Source: Pseudooceanicola batsensis HTCC2597 (lineage in GTDB: Bacteria > Pseudomonadota > Alphaproteobacteria > Rhodobacterales > Rhodobacteraceae). From it: DNA of 64,000 bases. Below, piece after piece: positions 15,547 to 23,325 of the stretch. The position numbers were made by a program, and so were the translations under genes. Below the pieces are notes generated by a model. It saw only the letters and a program-made list of their open reading frames with translations. It was not told the DNA's origin and ran no database searches. Within the stretch, counting starts at the first letter, position 1. Every line of letters begins with the position of its first letter. The stretch spans positions 1 to 64,000 of the forward strand of contig NZ_AAMO01000007.1 in NCBI RefSeq assembly GCF_000152725.1, written 5' to 3'.

Positions 15547-17190
15547 TTATTTAGGGGCGGAAGCCCCGTTGCCGACTGCTTCTTCTGCCTGAGCGACCAG
15601 TACATGTCTCTGGATCTTGCCGCTTTCGGTCATCGGGAAATCGGTCGCGAAGCGCACATATCTCGGCACTTTGTAATCGGCGATCACCCCGCGGCAATGG
15701 TCGATCACTGATTTTTCGTCAATCGGATCGGCCCCTTCGACCCGGCGAATGAAGGCAAATCCCACCTGACCAAGCCGTTCGTGTGGAACCCCCACCACCA
15801 TTGCCTGACGGATTGCGGGATGCGTTTCCAGATGCGCCTCGATCTCGGCCGGGTAGGTGTTTGAGCCACCCACGATGAACATCTCCTTGATGCGACCTGT
15901 AATCTTCAGATAGCCGCGCGCGTCGAAGACGCCAAGATCGCCGGTGCGGAACCAGCCGTCCGAGGTAATCGCCTCGCGGGTCGCCTCGGGGTTGTTGTAA
16001 TATCCCATGGTGACGATATGGCCACGCACCTGCAATTCGCCGATCTCGTTGGCGCCCAGCGTCGCGCCGTTCCCCGGATCGACAATTCTTGCCTCGTAAT
16101 CGCCAATCAGTTTGCCTGTGTTCTCTTCGGCGACCTCAGGGGGATCATCGTAGTGCGCGAAGGTGGTCGAGATTGTGGTTTCCGTCATTCCGTAGGAAGT
16201 CAGGATATGCGGTGTCGAGAAGACCTCGCGGGCCTCGCGAACCACGCCGGGACTGATCGCGGCGCCACCGATCCATGCCGCGCGCACCGTACTCAGATCG
16301 CGCGGGCGCTTTGCCTGCGCATCGAAGCAGTCGAGAAAGTGTGTCGGAATCCCACCGAAATGCGCCACTTTCTCGGTTTCTATAAGGTCGAGCGCGCGTT
16401 CGGCGCTCCAATCAGGCATTACGATGAGGCTCATCCCGTGGATGACCGCCGGCAAAACGCCCATGAAGAGCCCGGCCACGTGGTAAAAGGGCATATGGGC
16501 AAGCGCCGCATCTCCGGTTTTCATGCCCATGACCTGCGCGACGTTCATCGACTGGCGAATGACCGCGTGGGAATGCATTGCGCCTTTCGGCCGTCCGGTT
16601 GTTCCGGACGTGTAGCAAATCAGCACCGGATCTTCGGGCTTGACCGCCTCGGTCGCGGCGCGAAGGCGTTCGGGGTTTGCCGGGGTGTCCAAAAGCGAGG
16701 CCATCGAGGTTGCGGCCGGGATATTTGTATCCTTCCAGGAGAAGATCGCATGCAGGTCGGGCAAGGCCTCGGAGTGGATGTCTCCGGGGCGTTGGCTGGC
16801 AAGATCGGGAATCACGGTGGACAGAAGTTCCGGATAGTCGATGCCCCAGCAGGTATCCATCATCAGCAACCCGCGGGCGTTGGACTGGCGCAGGATATAT
16901 TCCAGCTCGCCCGATTTGTACCTGGTGTTGATGGGAATCACGACCATTCCGATTCGGGCTGCCGCGAAAAGCATCCGCACCCAGTCGGGACTGTTCGTGA
17001 GCCAGAGCGCCACATGGTCGCCCCTTTCGAAACCCGCGGCAAGCAGCCCCTCTGCAACGCGGTCGACTTCTTCGTCCAAGCGCGCAAAGGTGATTCTGTC
17101 GCTTCCGGACACAAGGAAGTCGGCGTCAGGTTTTTCAGCGGCGATGCGACGCAGGAGGTCGCCCAAAGTTAGGTTTGCCGGATCTTGCAT
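15547..17190 (-). CDS. AMP-forming acyl-CoA synthetase (class I adenylate-forming)
   Basis: A 547-residue ligase that activates a carboxylic acid with ATP and CoA. It has the P-loop YTSGTTGRPKG (193-203), the A5 motif YGMTETTIS, the hinge region GDLGVFDARGYLKITGR and the C-terminal Lys motif ESGKIQRHVL. It most resembles medium/long-chain or cyclohexane-carboxylate/bile-acid type ligases rather than acetyl-CoA synthetase. ATG 17190 has AGGAAGAGG 7 bases upstream. It is transcribed away from the 17440 operon; its promoter at 17264-17292 shares the cluster A motif. The likely first step of the pathway. Confidence 0.9.
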   Translation of the reverse strand: MQDPANLTLGDLLRRIAAEKPDADFLVSGSDRITFARLDEEVDRVAEGLLAAGFERGDHVALWLTNSPDWVRMLFAAARIGMVVIPINTRYKSGELEYILRQSNARGLLMMDTCWGIDYPELLSTVIPDLASQRPGDIHSEALPDLHAIFSWKDTNIPAATSMASLLDTPANPERLRAATEAVKPEDPVLICYTSGTTGRPKGAMHSHAVIRQSMNVAQVMGMKTGDAALAHMPFYHVAGLFMGVLPAVIHGMSLIVMPDWSAERALDLIETEKVAHFGGIPTHFLDCFDAQAKRPRDLSTVRAAWIGGAAISPGVVREAREVFSTPHILTSYGMTETTISTTFAHYDDPPEVAEENTGKLIGDYEARIVDPGNGATLGANEIGELQVRGHIVTMGYYNNPEATREAITSDGWFRTGDLGVFDARGYLKITGRIKEMFIVGGSNTYPAEIEAHLETHPAIRQAMVVGVPHERLGQVGFAFIRRVEGADPIDEKSVIDHCRGVIADYKVPRYVRFATDFPMTESGKIQRHVLVAQAEEAVGNGASAPK

Positions 17191-17263
17191 AATGTGTCCT
17201 CTTCCTCGCCGGACTGTCTATTCTTGCGTAGCAGTGCACGGCTTGCCATATTGTAAGTAGTCA

Positions 17264-17292
17264 AGAATACTCAGTGGTACTATCGGCGTCAA
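17264..17292 (-). promoter_or_regulatory. Predicted promoter of the acyl-CoA ligase with operator-like motif
   Basis: On the minus strand, TTGACG (17292-17287) and TATTCT (17269-17264) stand 17 bases apart. TACTCAGTGGTAC (17268-17280 on the plus strand) fills the spacer and touches the -10 box. It matches TACTCAGAGGTAG (10532-10544) at 11 of 13 positions, so the ligase and the monooxygenase are probably co-regulated. Confidence 0.5.
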
Positions 17293-17342
17293 CTCAGGTT
17301 CCACGCCCTCAGCGTATCCCCATAAATTTCACGTTTGGGCGC

Positions 17343-17369
17343 TTGACACGAAAGGAGTCCATCTACTAT
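17343..17369 (+). promoter_or_regulatory. Predicted promoter of the 17440-25828 operon
   Basis: A consensus TTGACA at 17343-17348 with TACTAT at 17364-17369; the 15-base spacing is short, so the exact -10 is uncertain. A small palindrome TACC-GCAG-GGTA lies at 17384-17395. It sits about 70 bases before the first gene of the long operon. Confidence 0.35.
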
Positions 17370-17439
17370 CAAGCCCTTAAATCTACCGCAGGGTAATTTC
17401 TATTGTGAACATCTGCGGCCAAGGGAGGAGATTATCCGC

Positions 17440-18291
17440 ATGAGTAAGGAACGCCCCGAGGGGGGCGACTCTGAACTGCGTCGTGACCTGGCTACTATGA
17501 GCTATGAGTTGCGCGAAGGGGTCGCTATTGTCACTTTGAACCGTCCTGAGGCGCGCAACGCGCTGGACGTCCCGATGCGTCAGGAGCTTGCCGACCTGAT
17601 CGCCGAGATCCGCGACGATGACCGGGTGAAGGCCGTGATCCTGACCGGTGCCGGCGGGGTCTTCTGCGCAGGCGGAGATCTTCGGGGTCTGAAAGAAAAA
17701 CGCACGTCAGCGCAATCCTACAAGCGTATTGCCGACCTTCACGTATGGCTGCCAAGTCTGGTAAATCTGGAAAAGCCGGTGATTGCGGCTGTGGATGGCC
17801 CGGCCTTTGGCGGGGGGATGAACCTCGCGCTTGCGGCCGACTTTGTTCTGGCCAGCGACAACGCCCGTTTCTGTCAGGTTTTCGGCCGTATCGGTCTGGT
17901 CCCCGATCTCGCGGGCATGTCTTTGCTGCCGCGTCTTGTGGGTCTGCAACGTGCCAAGGAGCTGGTGTTTTCCGGCCGGACGTTGCGACCGGACGAGGCC
18001 AAGGAAATGGGGATCGTTCACAGCGTCCATGCGCCTGATCAGCTTCAGGATGCGGCCTTTGCGCTTGCGCGCAGGTTCTGCAACGCTTCGACCCTGGCGA
18101 TCGGACTGGCCAAGAATATTCTCAACCAGTCTTTCAATCTGGATCAACGCGCGATGGCCGAGCTCGAAGCAATGGCCCAGGCGCTGTGTATGGACAGCAC
18201 GTATCACAAAGAAGCAGTCCAGCGCTTCCTCGACAAGGAACCGGCGCTGTTTGACTGGGATAGTATGGACAAGAAAGAGGCAGCCACATGA
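17440..18291 (+). CDS. Crotonase-fold enoyl-CoA isomerase/hydratase-like protein
   Basis: A 283-residue crotonase, first gene of a tightly packed operon reaching 25828. The loops FCAGGDLRGL and GPAFGGGMNLALAAD form the CoA pocket. Both hydratase Glu positions are changed, to Asn in GMNLAL and Phe in CQVFGRIGLVPD, as in the 12054 protein. The GLVPD motif points to PaaG-like isomerases. ATG 17440 follows GGGAGGAG; a second ATG at 17497 sits nearer the usual family start. Its stop overlaps the aldolase start (ATGA). Confidence 0.82.
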   Translation: MSKERPEGGDSELRRDLATMSYELREGVAIVTLNRPEARNALDVPMRQELADLIAEIRDDDRVKAVILTGAGGVFCAGGDLRGLKEKRTSAQSYKRIADLHVWLPSLVNLEKPVIAAVDGPAFGGGMNLALAADFVLASDNARFCQVFGRIGLVPDLAGMSLLPRLVGLQRAKELVFSGRTLRPDEAKEMGIVHSVHAPDQLQDAAFALARRFCNASTLAIGLAKNILNQSFNLDQRAMAELEAMAQALCMDSTYHKEAVQRFLDKEPALFDWDSMDKKEAAT

Positions 18292-19436
18292 AGAAAGCCG
18301 TCGTCACAGGGTCTTACAGCACCAAAGTCGGAGAGCTGGAGGGCGCCACCTGCATGTCGCTCCATACCGAAGCAGGGCTAGGCGCGCTGGCCGATGCCGG
18401 GCTGGCAGTGTCCGAGGTTGATGGCCTGCTTTGCGCCTATTCCTTTACCGAACCGCATCTGATGCTGGCATCGGTATTTGCCGAATATGTCGGAATGAAG
18501 CCGGCCTATGCCTCGGCGGTCTCGATGGGTGGGGTTACGGCCTGCATGTTGGTAATGCAGGCAGCGGCTCTGGTCGAAGCGGGCTATTGCCGTCACGTGC
18601 TGGTTGTGACCGGCGATAACCGTCTGAGCGGGATGCGCGGCAACGCTGTCCAGGCTTTGGCCGAAGTCGGCAACCAGCAGTACGAGCAGCCCTACGGCAT
18701 GACCATACCCGCAGCCTACGCCCTTGTGGCACAGCGCTACATGTCCGAATTTGGCGTGACGTCGGAACAGCTCGCTGCGATCGCGGTGACCATGCGCGAA
18801 CATGCGGTGTTGAATCCCAAGGCACATATGAAAACACCGTTCACGGTAGACGATGTGATGAACTCGCGTTTCATTGCCACACCGCTGCACCTGCTTGATT
18901 GCTGCCTGATATCTGACGGAGGGGCCGCAGTTGTGGTCAGCGCTGCGGATGCGGCTGCCGATCTCAAGAAGCCTCGTATCGACATTCTCGGCACCGGGCA
19001 GGGCCATACGCATGAATATATTGTCGCGGCGCCTTCGCTGACAGATTACGGCTGTAAACGCTCTGCTGCGGATGCATTGGGTCGGGCCGGTCTGAAGCCG
19101 TCTGACATTGATGTGGTGGAGATATACGACAGCTTTACCATTACGCTGCTCGCCGAGCTGGAATCCATGGGGTTCTTTGAGCGCGGCGAAGCTGGCGCGG
19201 CTGCGGCGGCAGGCGATTTGAAGATTGGCGGCAAACTGCCTTGCAATACTCACGGCGGGCTGTTGTCATACGGGCATTCCGGCGCAGCAGGCGGCATGTT
19301 CCATGTGGTCGAGGCGGTCGAGCAGTTGCGCGGCGAGGCCGATGGCCGACAAGTCGAGGGGGCGGAGCTCGCGCTTGTTCATGGTGATGGCGGTATTCTG
19401 TCCGCTCACTGTTCCGTTGTTCTGGGGAGGGCCTAA
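18288..19436 (+). CDS. Thiolase-fold aldolase, Ltp2-like (lipid-transfer-protein type)
   Basis: A 382-residue thiolase-superfamily protein of the SCP2/Ltp type. The nucleophilic Cys of thiolases is missing: the segment reads ASAVSMGGVTA (75-85). Two tyrosines, Y280 in EIYDSF and Y328 in LSYGHSG, stand where studied Ltp2 retro-aldolases have their catalytic tyrosines, spaced nearly the same. The thiolase at 47235 has His and Lys at these points and keeps its Cys. Ltp2 enzymes cleave beta-hydroxyacyl-CoAs with a tertiary alcohol and need a DUF35 partner, which is encoded next at 19440. Predicted role: retro-aldol cleavage of a branched acyl-CoA. The substrate is unknown. Confidence 0.85.
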   Translation: MKKAVVTGSYSTKVGELEGATCMSLHTEAGLGALADAGLAVSEVDGLLCAYSFTEPHLMLASVFAEYVGMKPAYASAVSMGGVTACMLVMQAAALVEAGYCRHVLVVTGDNRLSGMRGNAVQALAEVGNQQYEQPYGMTIPAAYALVAQRYMSEFGVTSEQLAAIAVTMREHAVLNPKAHMKTPFTVDDVMNSRFIATPLHLLDCCLISDGGAAVVVSAADAAADLKKPRIDILGTGQGHTHEYIVAAPSLTDYGCKRSAADALGRAGLKPSDIDVVEIYDSFTITLLAELESMGFFERGEAGAAAAAGDLKIGGKLPCNTHGGLLSYGHSGAAGGMFHVVEAVEQLRGEADGRQVEGAELALVHGDGGILSAHCSVVLGRA

Positions 19437-19439
19437 CAG

Positions 19440-19829
19440 ATGGAAAAACCCGTTCCACGTCCGAATGCAGATTCCGCACCGTTCTGGGAAGGTTGCGCTG
19501 CGCATGAATTCCGGTTTCAGCGCTGTAACAGCTGCGGCAAGCCGCAGTTCTATTCCCGCGCTGTCTGTGCCCATTGTCAGGCCACTGACCTAAGCTGGGA
19601 GGTAGCTGCCGGCGAGGGCACCGTTCACAGCGTAACAACAGTCCATCGCGGGCCAAGCGTGGCTTTCAAGGAAGACTCTCCCTACCAGGTCGCGCTTGTC
19701 GACATGGATGAGGGTTTCCGCTTCATGGCGAACGTGCGCGGAGGTGAGGCCGAGATCGGCACGCCGGTGCGCGTCATTTACGAAAAACGCGGCGATCAGA
19801 CGATCCCGCAGGTCGAAATCCGGGGGTGA
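19440..19829 (+). CDS. DUF35 zinc-ribbon/OB-fold partner protein
   Basis: A 129-residue protein. The N-terminal zinc ribbon has cysteines at 29, 32, 43 and 46 (CNSCGKPQFYSRAVCAHC), followed by an OB-fold with the family pattern GEGTVHSVTTVHRGPS. DUF35 proteins form obligate complexes with thiolase-fold partners; in actinobacterial steroid side-chain breakdown this domain is fused to the MaoC protein ChsH2 and binds Ltp2. Here it is a free protein 3 bases after its predicted partner. Confidence 0.9.
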   Translation: MEKPVPRPNADSAPFWEGCAAHEFRFQRCNSCGKPQFYSRAVCAHCQATDLSWEVAAGEGTVHSVTTVHRGPSVAFKEDSPYQVALVDMDEGFRFMANVRGGEAEIGTPVRVIYEKRGDQTIPQVEIRG

Positions 19830-19831
19830 TT

Positions 19832-20215
19832 ATGTTCAATTACGACCACTTCGAGGTTGGGAAAAACTACGGTAGCGATACCTTTACTGTGGACCGCGAC
19901 CGGATCGGCAAATGGCTTGCCGTCTATCCTGATGATGACAACGGCGATATGATGCCTCCGGGCATGACCGCGATGATCCAGATCCAGTGCTACATGGCCT
20001 GCATCACGCCGCGCCCGAAAGGCAACGTGCACGGAAGCCAGTTCTTTGAGCTGCACCGGTTACCGAAGGTGGGCGAGACTTTGACCACCGATGTGGAGTG
20101 TACCAAAAAGGAAATCCGCAAAGGGCGAAAGTGGGTCGAAACGACCTATACCACGCGTGGCGGCGAAGGCGATGTTGTCTTCACCGGCGTGATGACGACC
20201 CTTGTGGCGGCCTGA
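19832..20215 (+). CDS. MaoC-like hotdog protein, probably non-catalytic subunit
   Basis: A 127-residue single hotdog domain with the FAS1-type/MaoC N-terminal pattern (FEVGKNYG, MMPPGM, GSQFFELHRLPKVGE). The Asp-x4-Asn-x4-His hydratase site is absent. In heteromeric hydratases such as ChsH1-ChsH2 one subunit also lacks the site. The next gene supplies the active version, so the two probably form a mixed dimer. ATG 19832 is preferred over GTG 19826, which overlaps the previous stop. Confidence 0.78.
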   Translation: MFNYDHFEVGKNYGSDTFTVDRDRIGKWLAVYPDDDNGDMMPPGMTAMIQIQCYMACITPRPKGNVHGSQFFELHRLPKVGETLTTDVECTKKEIRKGRKWVETTYTTRGGEGDVVFTGVMTTLVAA

Positions 20216-20233
20216 GCGCAGAGAGGAACCGAG

Positions 20234-20605
20234 ATGCCAAAACAGCTGGAACCCGTTAGCCTGATGATCGAGATGCCGACGATCATGGCCTATGCCGATC
20301 TTACTGACGATTATAACCCCATCCATGTGGATCGGGAATTCGCCGAGAAGACCGAGATGAAGGGCATTATCGCCCATGGTACGATGTCGCTGAACATGAT
20401 CTGGAGATCATTGCGGCAGACGCTGGGAAATGAGGCCGTGGCCGGCACCCGTCTGGACATTCGCTTTGTGCGCCCTGTGCGCGAGAACGATGTTGTGACC
20501 GGCGGCGGCGTCGAGCGTGAAGATACGCCCGGCACCTATGACGTCTGGGTACGCAATCAAAAGGACGAGCCGGTCATCACCGGCACGGCCACGGTATCGC
20601 AATGA
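20234..20605 (+). CDS. MaoC-family (R)-specific enoyl-CoA hydratase
   Basis: A 123-residue hotdog protein with the hydratase-2 motif DLTDDYNPIHVD (about 25-36), which contains the catalytic Asp and His, and FVRPVREND near the end. It adds water to a 2-enoyl-CoA. Paired with the 19832 protein and followed by the aldolase step, it would make the tertiary alcohol the aldolase needs. Stop overlaps the start of the ADP-forming ligase (ATGA). Confidence 0.88.
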   Translation: MPKQLEPVSLMIEMPTIMAYADLTDDYNPIHVDREFAEKTEMKGIIAHGTMSLNMIWRSLRQTLGNEAVAGTRLDIRFVRPVRENDVVTGGGVEREDTPGTYDVWVRNQKDEPVITGTATVSQ

Positions 20606-22749
20606 GGAACCAAGGCGGGTCCGAAGAGGATTGCACGGCCGTTCCGTCCGATACTGAAAAGCTCCGCCGGGTTCTCAATGCGCGAAGTATCGCGGTGGTG
20701 GGTGCCTCGGACGATTTGCGCAAACCAGGGGGGCGCGTGGTTAACGCGCTGCTTCATAACAGTTTCCCGGGCAAGGTCTATCCGGTGAATCCGGGCCGGG
20801 AGACGATTCAGGGTCTGGAATGTCATCCATCGCTGGCCGCGATCGCAGAGCCGGTCGATCTGGTGATCCTGTCCGTACCCGCCGACGATGTCCCCAACCA
20901 GCTGCGCATGGGATGCGATTGCGGCGTTGGCGGCTTCATCGTCTTTGCCTCGGGTTTCTCGGAAATCGGGCCGGAAGGCGTGGCGCGACAAGCCGAGATC
21001 TCCAAGATCGTGCAGGACGCCGGCATTCCGATGATCGGACCGAACTGTCTGGGCATCATGAACGGCAACCACAAGATGCTGGCTTCGTCGACGGTGGTGA
21101 TGGGTGGTCGGAAACTGCCGGGTGGCAATTACGGCTTTATTTCCCAGAGTGGCGCGCTCGGCACTTACTGGTTGGATATGTCCATGAAGGCCGGACTTGG
21201 TGTGAGCTCCTGGATTTCCACCGGCAACGAGGCAGACGTCGATTTGGCGGCCTGCCTGGATTATCTGGTTGAAGACGATGAGACCGAGGTGATCGGGCTT
21301 TATATCGAGGGTGTGCGCGATGGGGCTGCCTTTCGCGCCGCGGCACGAAAAGCCTTTGAACGTCGCAAGCCGGTTCTGGTGCTCAAATCCGGCAGCAGCC
21401 GTCAGGGTGCCACCGCAGCCGCCTCGCATACCGGGGCGCTGGCGGGTGAGGACGAAGCCTATGACGCGGTTTTCCGGCAGTATAACATCTGTCGCAGTGA
21501 CAGCCTGACCGATATGGCCAACAAGGCCGAGATCCTTCTGACGCAGCCCCGCTCCGCCGGGCAGCGGGTGGTGGTCATCTCGGTTTCGGGCGGTGCCGGC
21601 GTGCTGATGACGGATGCCGCAGTGGCCGAAGGGCTGGACGTTCCTGACTTTTCCCCGGAAACCAAGGCACGGCTGGTCGAGATACTTCCCGGATTTGCAT
21701 CGCCGCAGAACCCGATCGACCTTACCGCGCAGATCGTGATGCACAAGACGATGCTGCGCGAGGTTCTTCAGATCATCAGCGATGGTTCCGGATTCGACGG
21801 TGTGCTGCTGTTCATGGGGGGTCTCAGCCAGATCGCCGAGGAACTGGCCGATGCGCTGGTCAGTGAACTGCCGCGCGACATGCCTTGTGCGCTGACCTGG
21901 CAGGCAGCTCCCGAAGAAACGGTACAGCATGTGCGTGATCGGGGTGTTCCGGTCTATGGTGAAATCGGCGATGCCGCCCGCGCGCTGGCCGCGCAGTTCC
22001 GTATGGGGGCGGGCTGGGACAGACCTGTGCCGCCCGAAGCCCCGACGATTCAACTGGGGGGGCGGGCGACCGGTCCCTTTGCGGTGGAGCATCTGAGCAA
22101 GGACCTGCTCTGTGACGCGACCTCTCTTCAACGGCCTGTCGGCGTGTTCGCGACCGATGCCGATCAGCTGAAGAAGGTCGGCGCGTCTCTGACGGCGCCT
22201 TTGGTGGTGAAGCTGCAAAGTCCCGAAATGCTCCACAAGAGCGGTAGCGGCGGCATTGCGTTGGGTCTTGAAAGCGTCGAGGCTGCGGCCGAGGCAGCGC
22301 GTAAAATGATTGAGTCCGCAACTGAACGCGGCATCTCTGTTGACGGTGTGCTGGTCGAGGAAATGGTTCCTTTTGATCACGAATTCATCGTCGGCCTGCG
22401 CTGTGATCCGGTTTTCGGTCCGATGCTTGTGCTTGGGCGTGGCGGGGTTACGGTTGAGCTGGAACCGGATGTGACCCGGGCTTTCCTTCCTCTGACTGCC
22501 GAGCAGATCGAGGATCTGATCCGCTCTCTGCGCGCGGCACCGTTGCTGGAAGGGTTCCGTGGGGCAAAGCCTTGCGATATTGCCGGACTGGCCCGCACCG
22601 TCAAGGAATTGTGCGACCTTTATCTAAGCGACGAAACGCTGAGCGAAATCGAGATCAACCCTCTCGTGGCGGACCGCAACGGGCGCTTTGTCGCGCTTGA
22701 TGCGCTGGTCGCGAGATCGCTCGAAGACTCCGGGGGCGGCACGCCATGA
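20602..22749 (+). CDS. ADP-forming (NDP-forming) acyl-CoA synthetase
   Basis: A 715-residue fused enzyme. The N-terminal CoA-binding domain starts with SIAVVGASDDLRKPG. A succinyl-CoA-synthetase-like flavodoxin region carries the phospho-His motif AASHTGALAG (His 276). The C-terminal ATP-grasp domain has VVKLQSPEMLHKSGSGGI and EEMVPFDHEFIVG. Acs/AcdA-type enzymes activate or release acids reversibly using ATP/ADP. In this operon it could serve a short acid set free by aldolase cleavage or the substrate itself. It shares 4-base overlaps with its neighbours. Confidence 0.9.
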   Translation: MRNQGGSEEDCTAVPSDTEKLRRVLNARSIAVVGASDDLRKPGGRVVNALLHNSFPGKVYPVNPGRETIQGLECHPSLAAIAEPVDLVILSVPADDVPNQLRMGCDCGVGGFIVFASGFSEIGPEGVARQAEISKIVQDAGIPMIGPNCLGIMNGNHKMLASSTVVMGGRKLPGGNYGFISQSGALGTYWLDMSMKAGLGVSSWISTGNEADVDLAACLDYLVEDDETEVIGLYIEGVRDGAAFRAAARKAFERRKPVLVLKSGSSRQGATAAASHTGALAGEDEAYDAVFRQYNICRSDSLTDMANKAEILLTQPRSAGQRVVVISVSGGAGVLMTDAAVAEGLDVPDFSPETKARLVEILPGFASPQNPIDLTAQIVMHKTMLREVLQIISDGSGFDGVLLFMGGLSQIAEELADALVSELPRDMPCALTWQAAPEETVQHVRDRGVPVYGEIGDAARALAAQFRMGAGWDRPVPPEAPTIQLGGRATGPFAVEHLSKDLLCDATSLQRPVGVFATDADQLKKVGASLTAPLVVKLQSPEMLHKSGSGGIALGLESVEAAAEAARKMIESATERGISVDGVLVEEMVPFDHEFIVGLRCDPVFGPMLVLGRGGVTVELEPDVTRAFLPLTAEQIEDLIRSLRAAPLLEGFRGAKPCDIAGLARTVKELCDLYLSDETLSEIEINPLVADRNGRFVALDALVARSLEDSGGGTP

Positions 22750-23306
22750 TAGAACAACAGGATCCGTCCGAGATCTTGCCGGATGAGGTGCCCCCGCCGC
22801 TCACCGGGATGTCAGATATCTTTGACAAAGCACTGATCCTGCCGGCACGGATACTTGCGGTTGGCGGCGCTATGCTGCTGATCGCGATGATGCTTGTGAC
22901 CGTGACTGACGTTACCATCCGCACACTCTTTCACGGGGCCATCAAGAACGCGGAACTGATGACAAGTCATTGGTTTCTCAGCGGAGCGATCTTTCTTCCT
23001 CTTGCTTTCATCACGGTGCTCGACCGGCATATTTCGGTCGAGGTCGTGTCGCAGTTCCTGCCGATCAGGGTGCAACAGATCAAGATGGGCATCTTCATGG
23101 TTGTGGGGGCCGGCATCTTTCTTTTGCTGGCGTGGCAATCCTGGGAATTGGCGTTGGAGAAGATGCGACTGCGTGAATATCTTTCGGGCGCAACACGGTT
23201 CTATACTTGGCCGGGCAGATTCATGATGCCCGTGGGAACCTTTCTTTTCGCTCTTGCAATGGCAGCACGGGCCGTGGGGTATTTCTCCGGTCGTGTGAAG
23301 CCTTAA
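22746..23306 (+). CDS. dctQ: TRAP transporter small permease, DctQ family
   Basis: A 186-residue membrane protein with four predicted hydrophobic helices (near 31-55, 70-92, 108-128, 156-180) and the DctQ signature WFLSGAIFLPLAFITVLDRH. It starts within the previous stop and is followed by dctM after 19 bases. DctQ couples the binding protein to the large permease in Na+-driven TRAP import at the inner membrane. Confidence 0.92.
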   Translation: MIEQQDPSEILPDEVPPPLTGMSDIFDKALILPARILAVGGAMLLIAMMLVTVTDVTIRTLFHGAIKNAELMTSHWFLSGAIFLPLAFITVLDRHISVEVVSQFLPIRVQQIKMGIFMVVGAGIFLLLAWQSWELALEKMRLREYLSGATRFYTWPGRFMMPVGTFLFALAMAARAVGYFSGRVKP

Positions 23307-23325
23307 TGAACCGGGGAGCCCGTTT

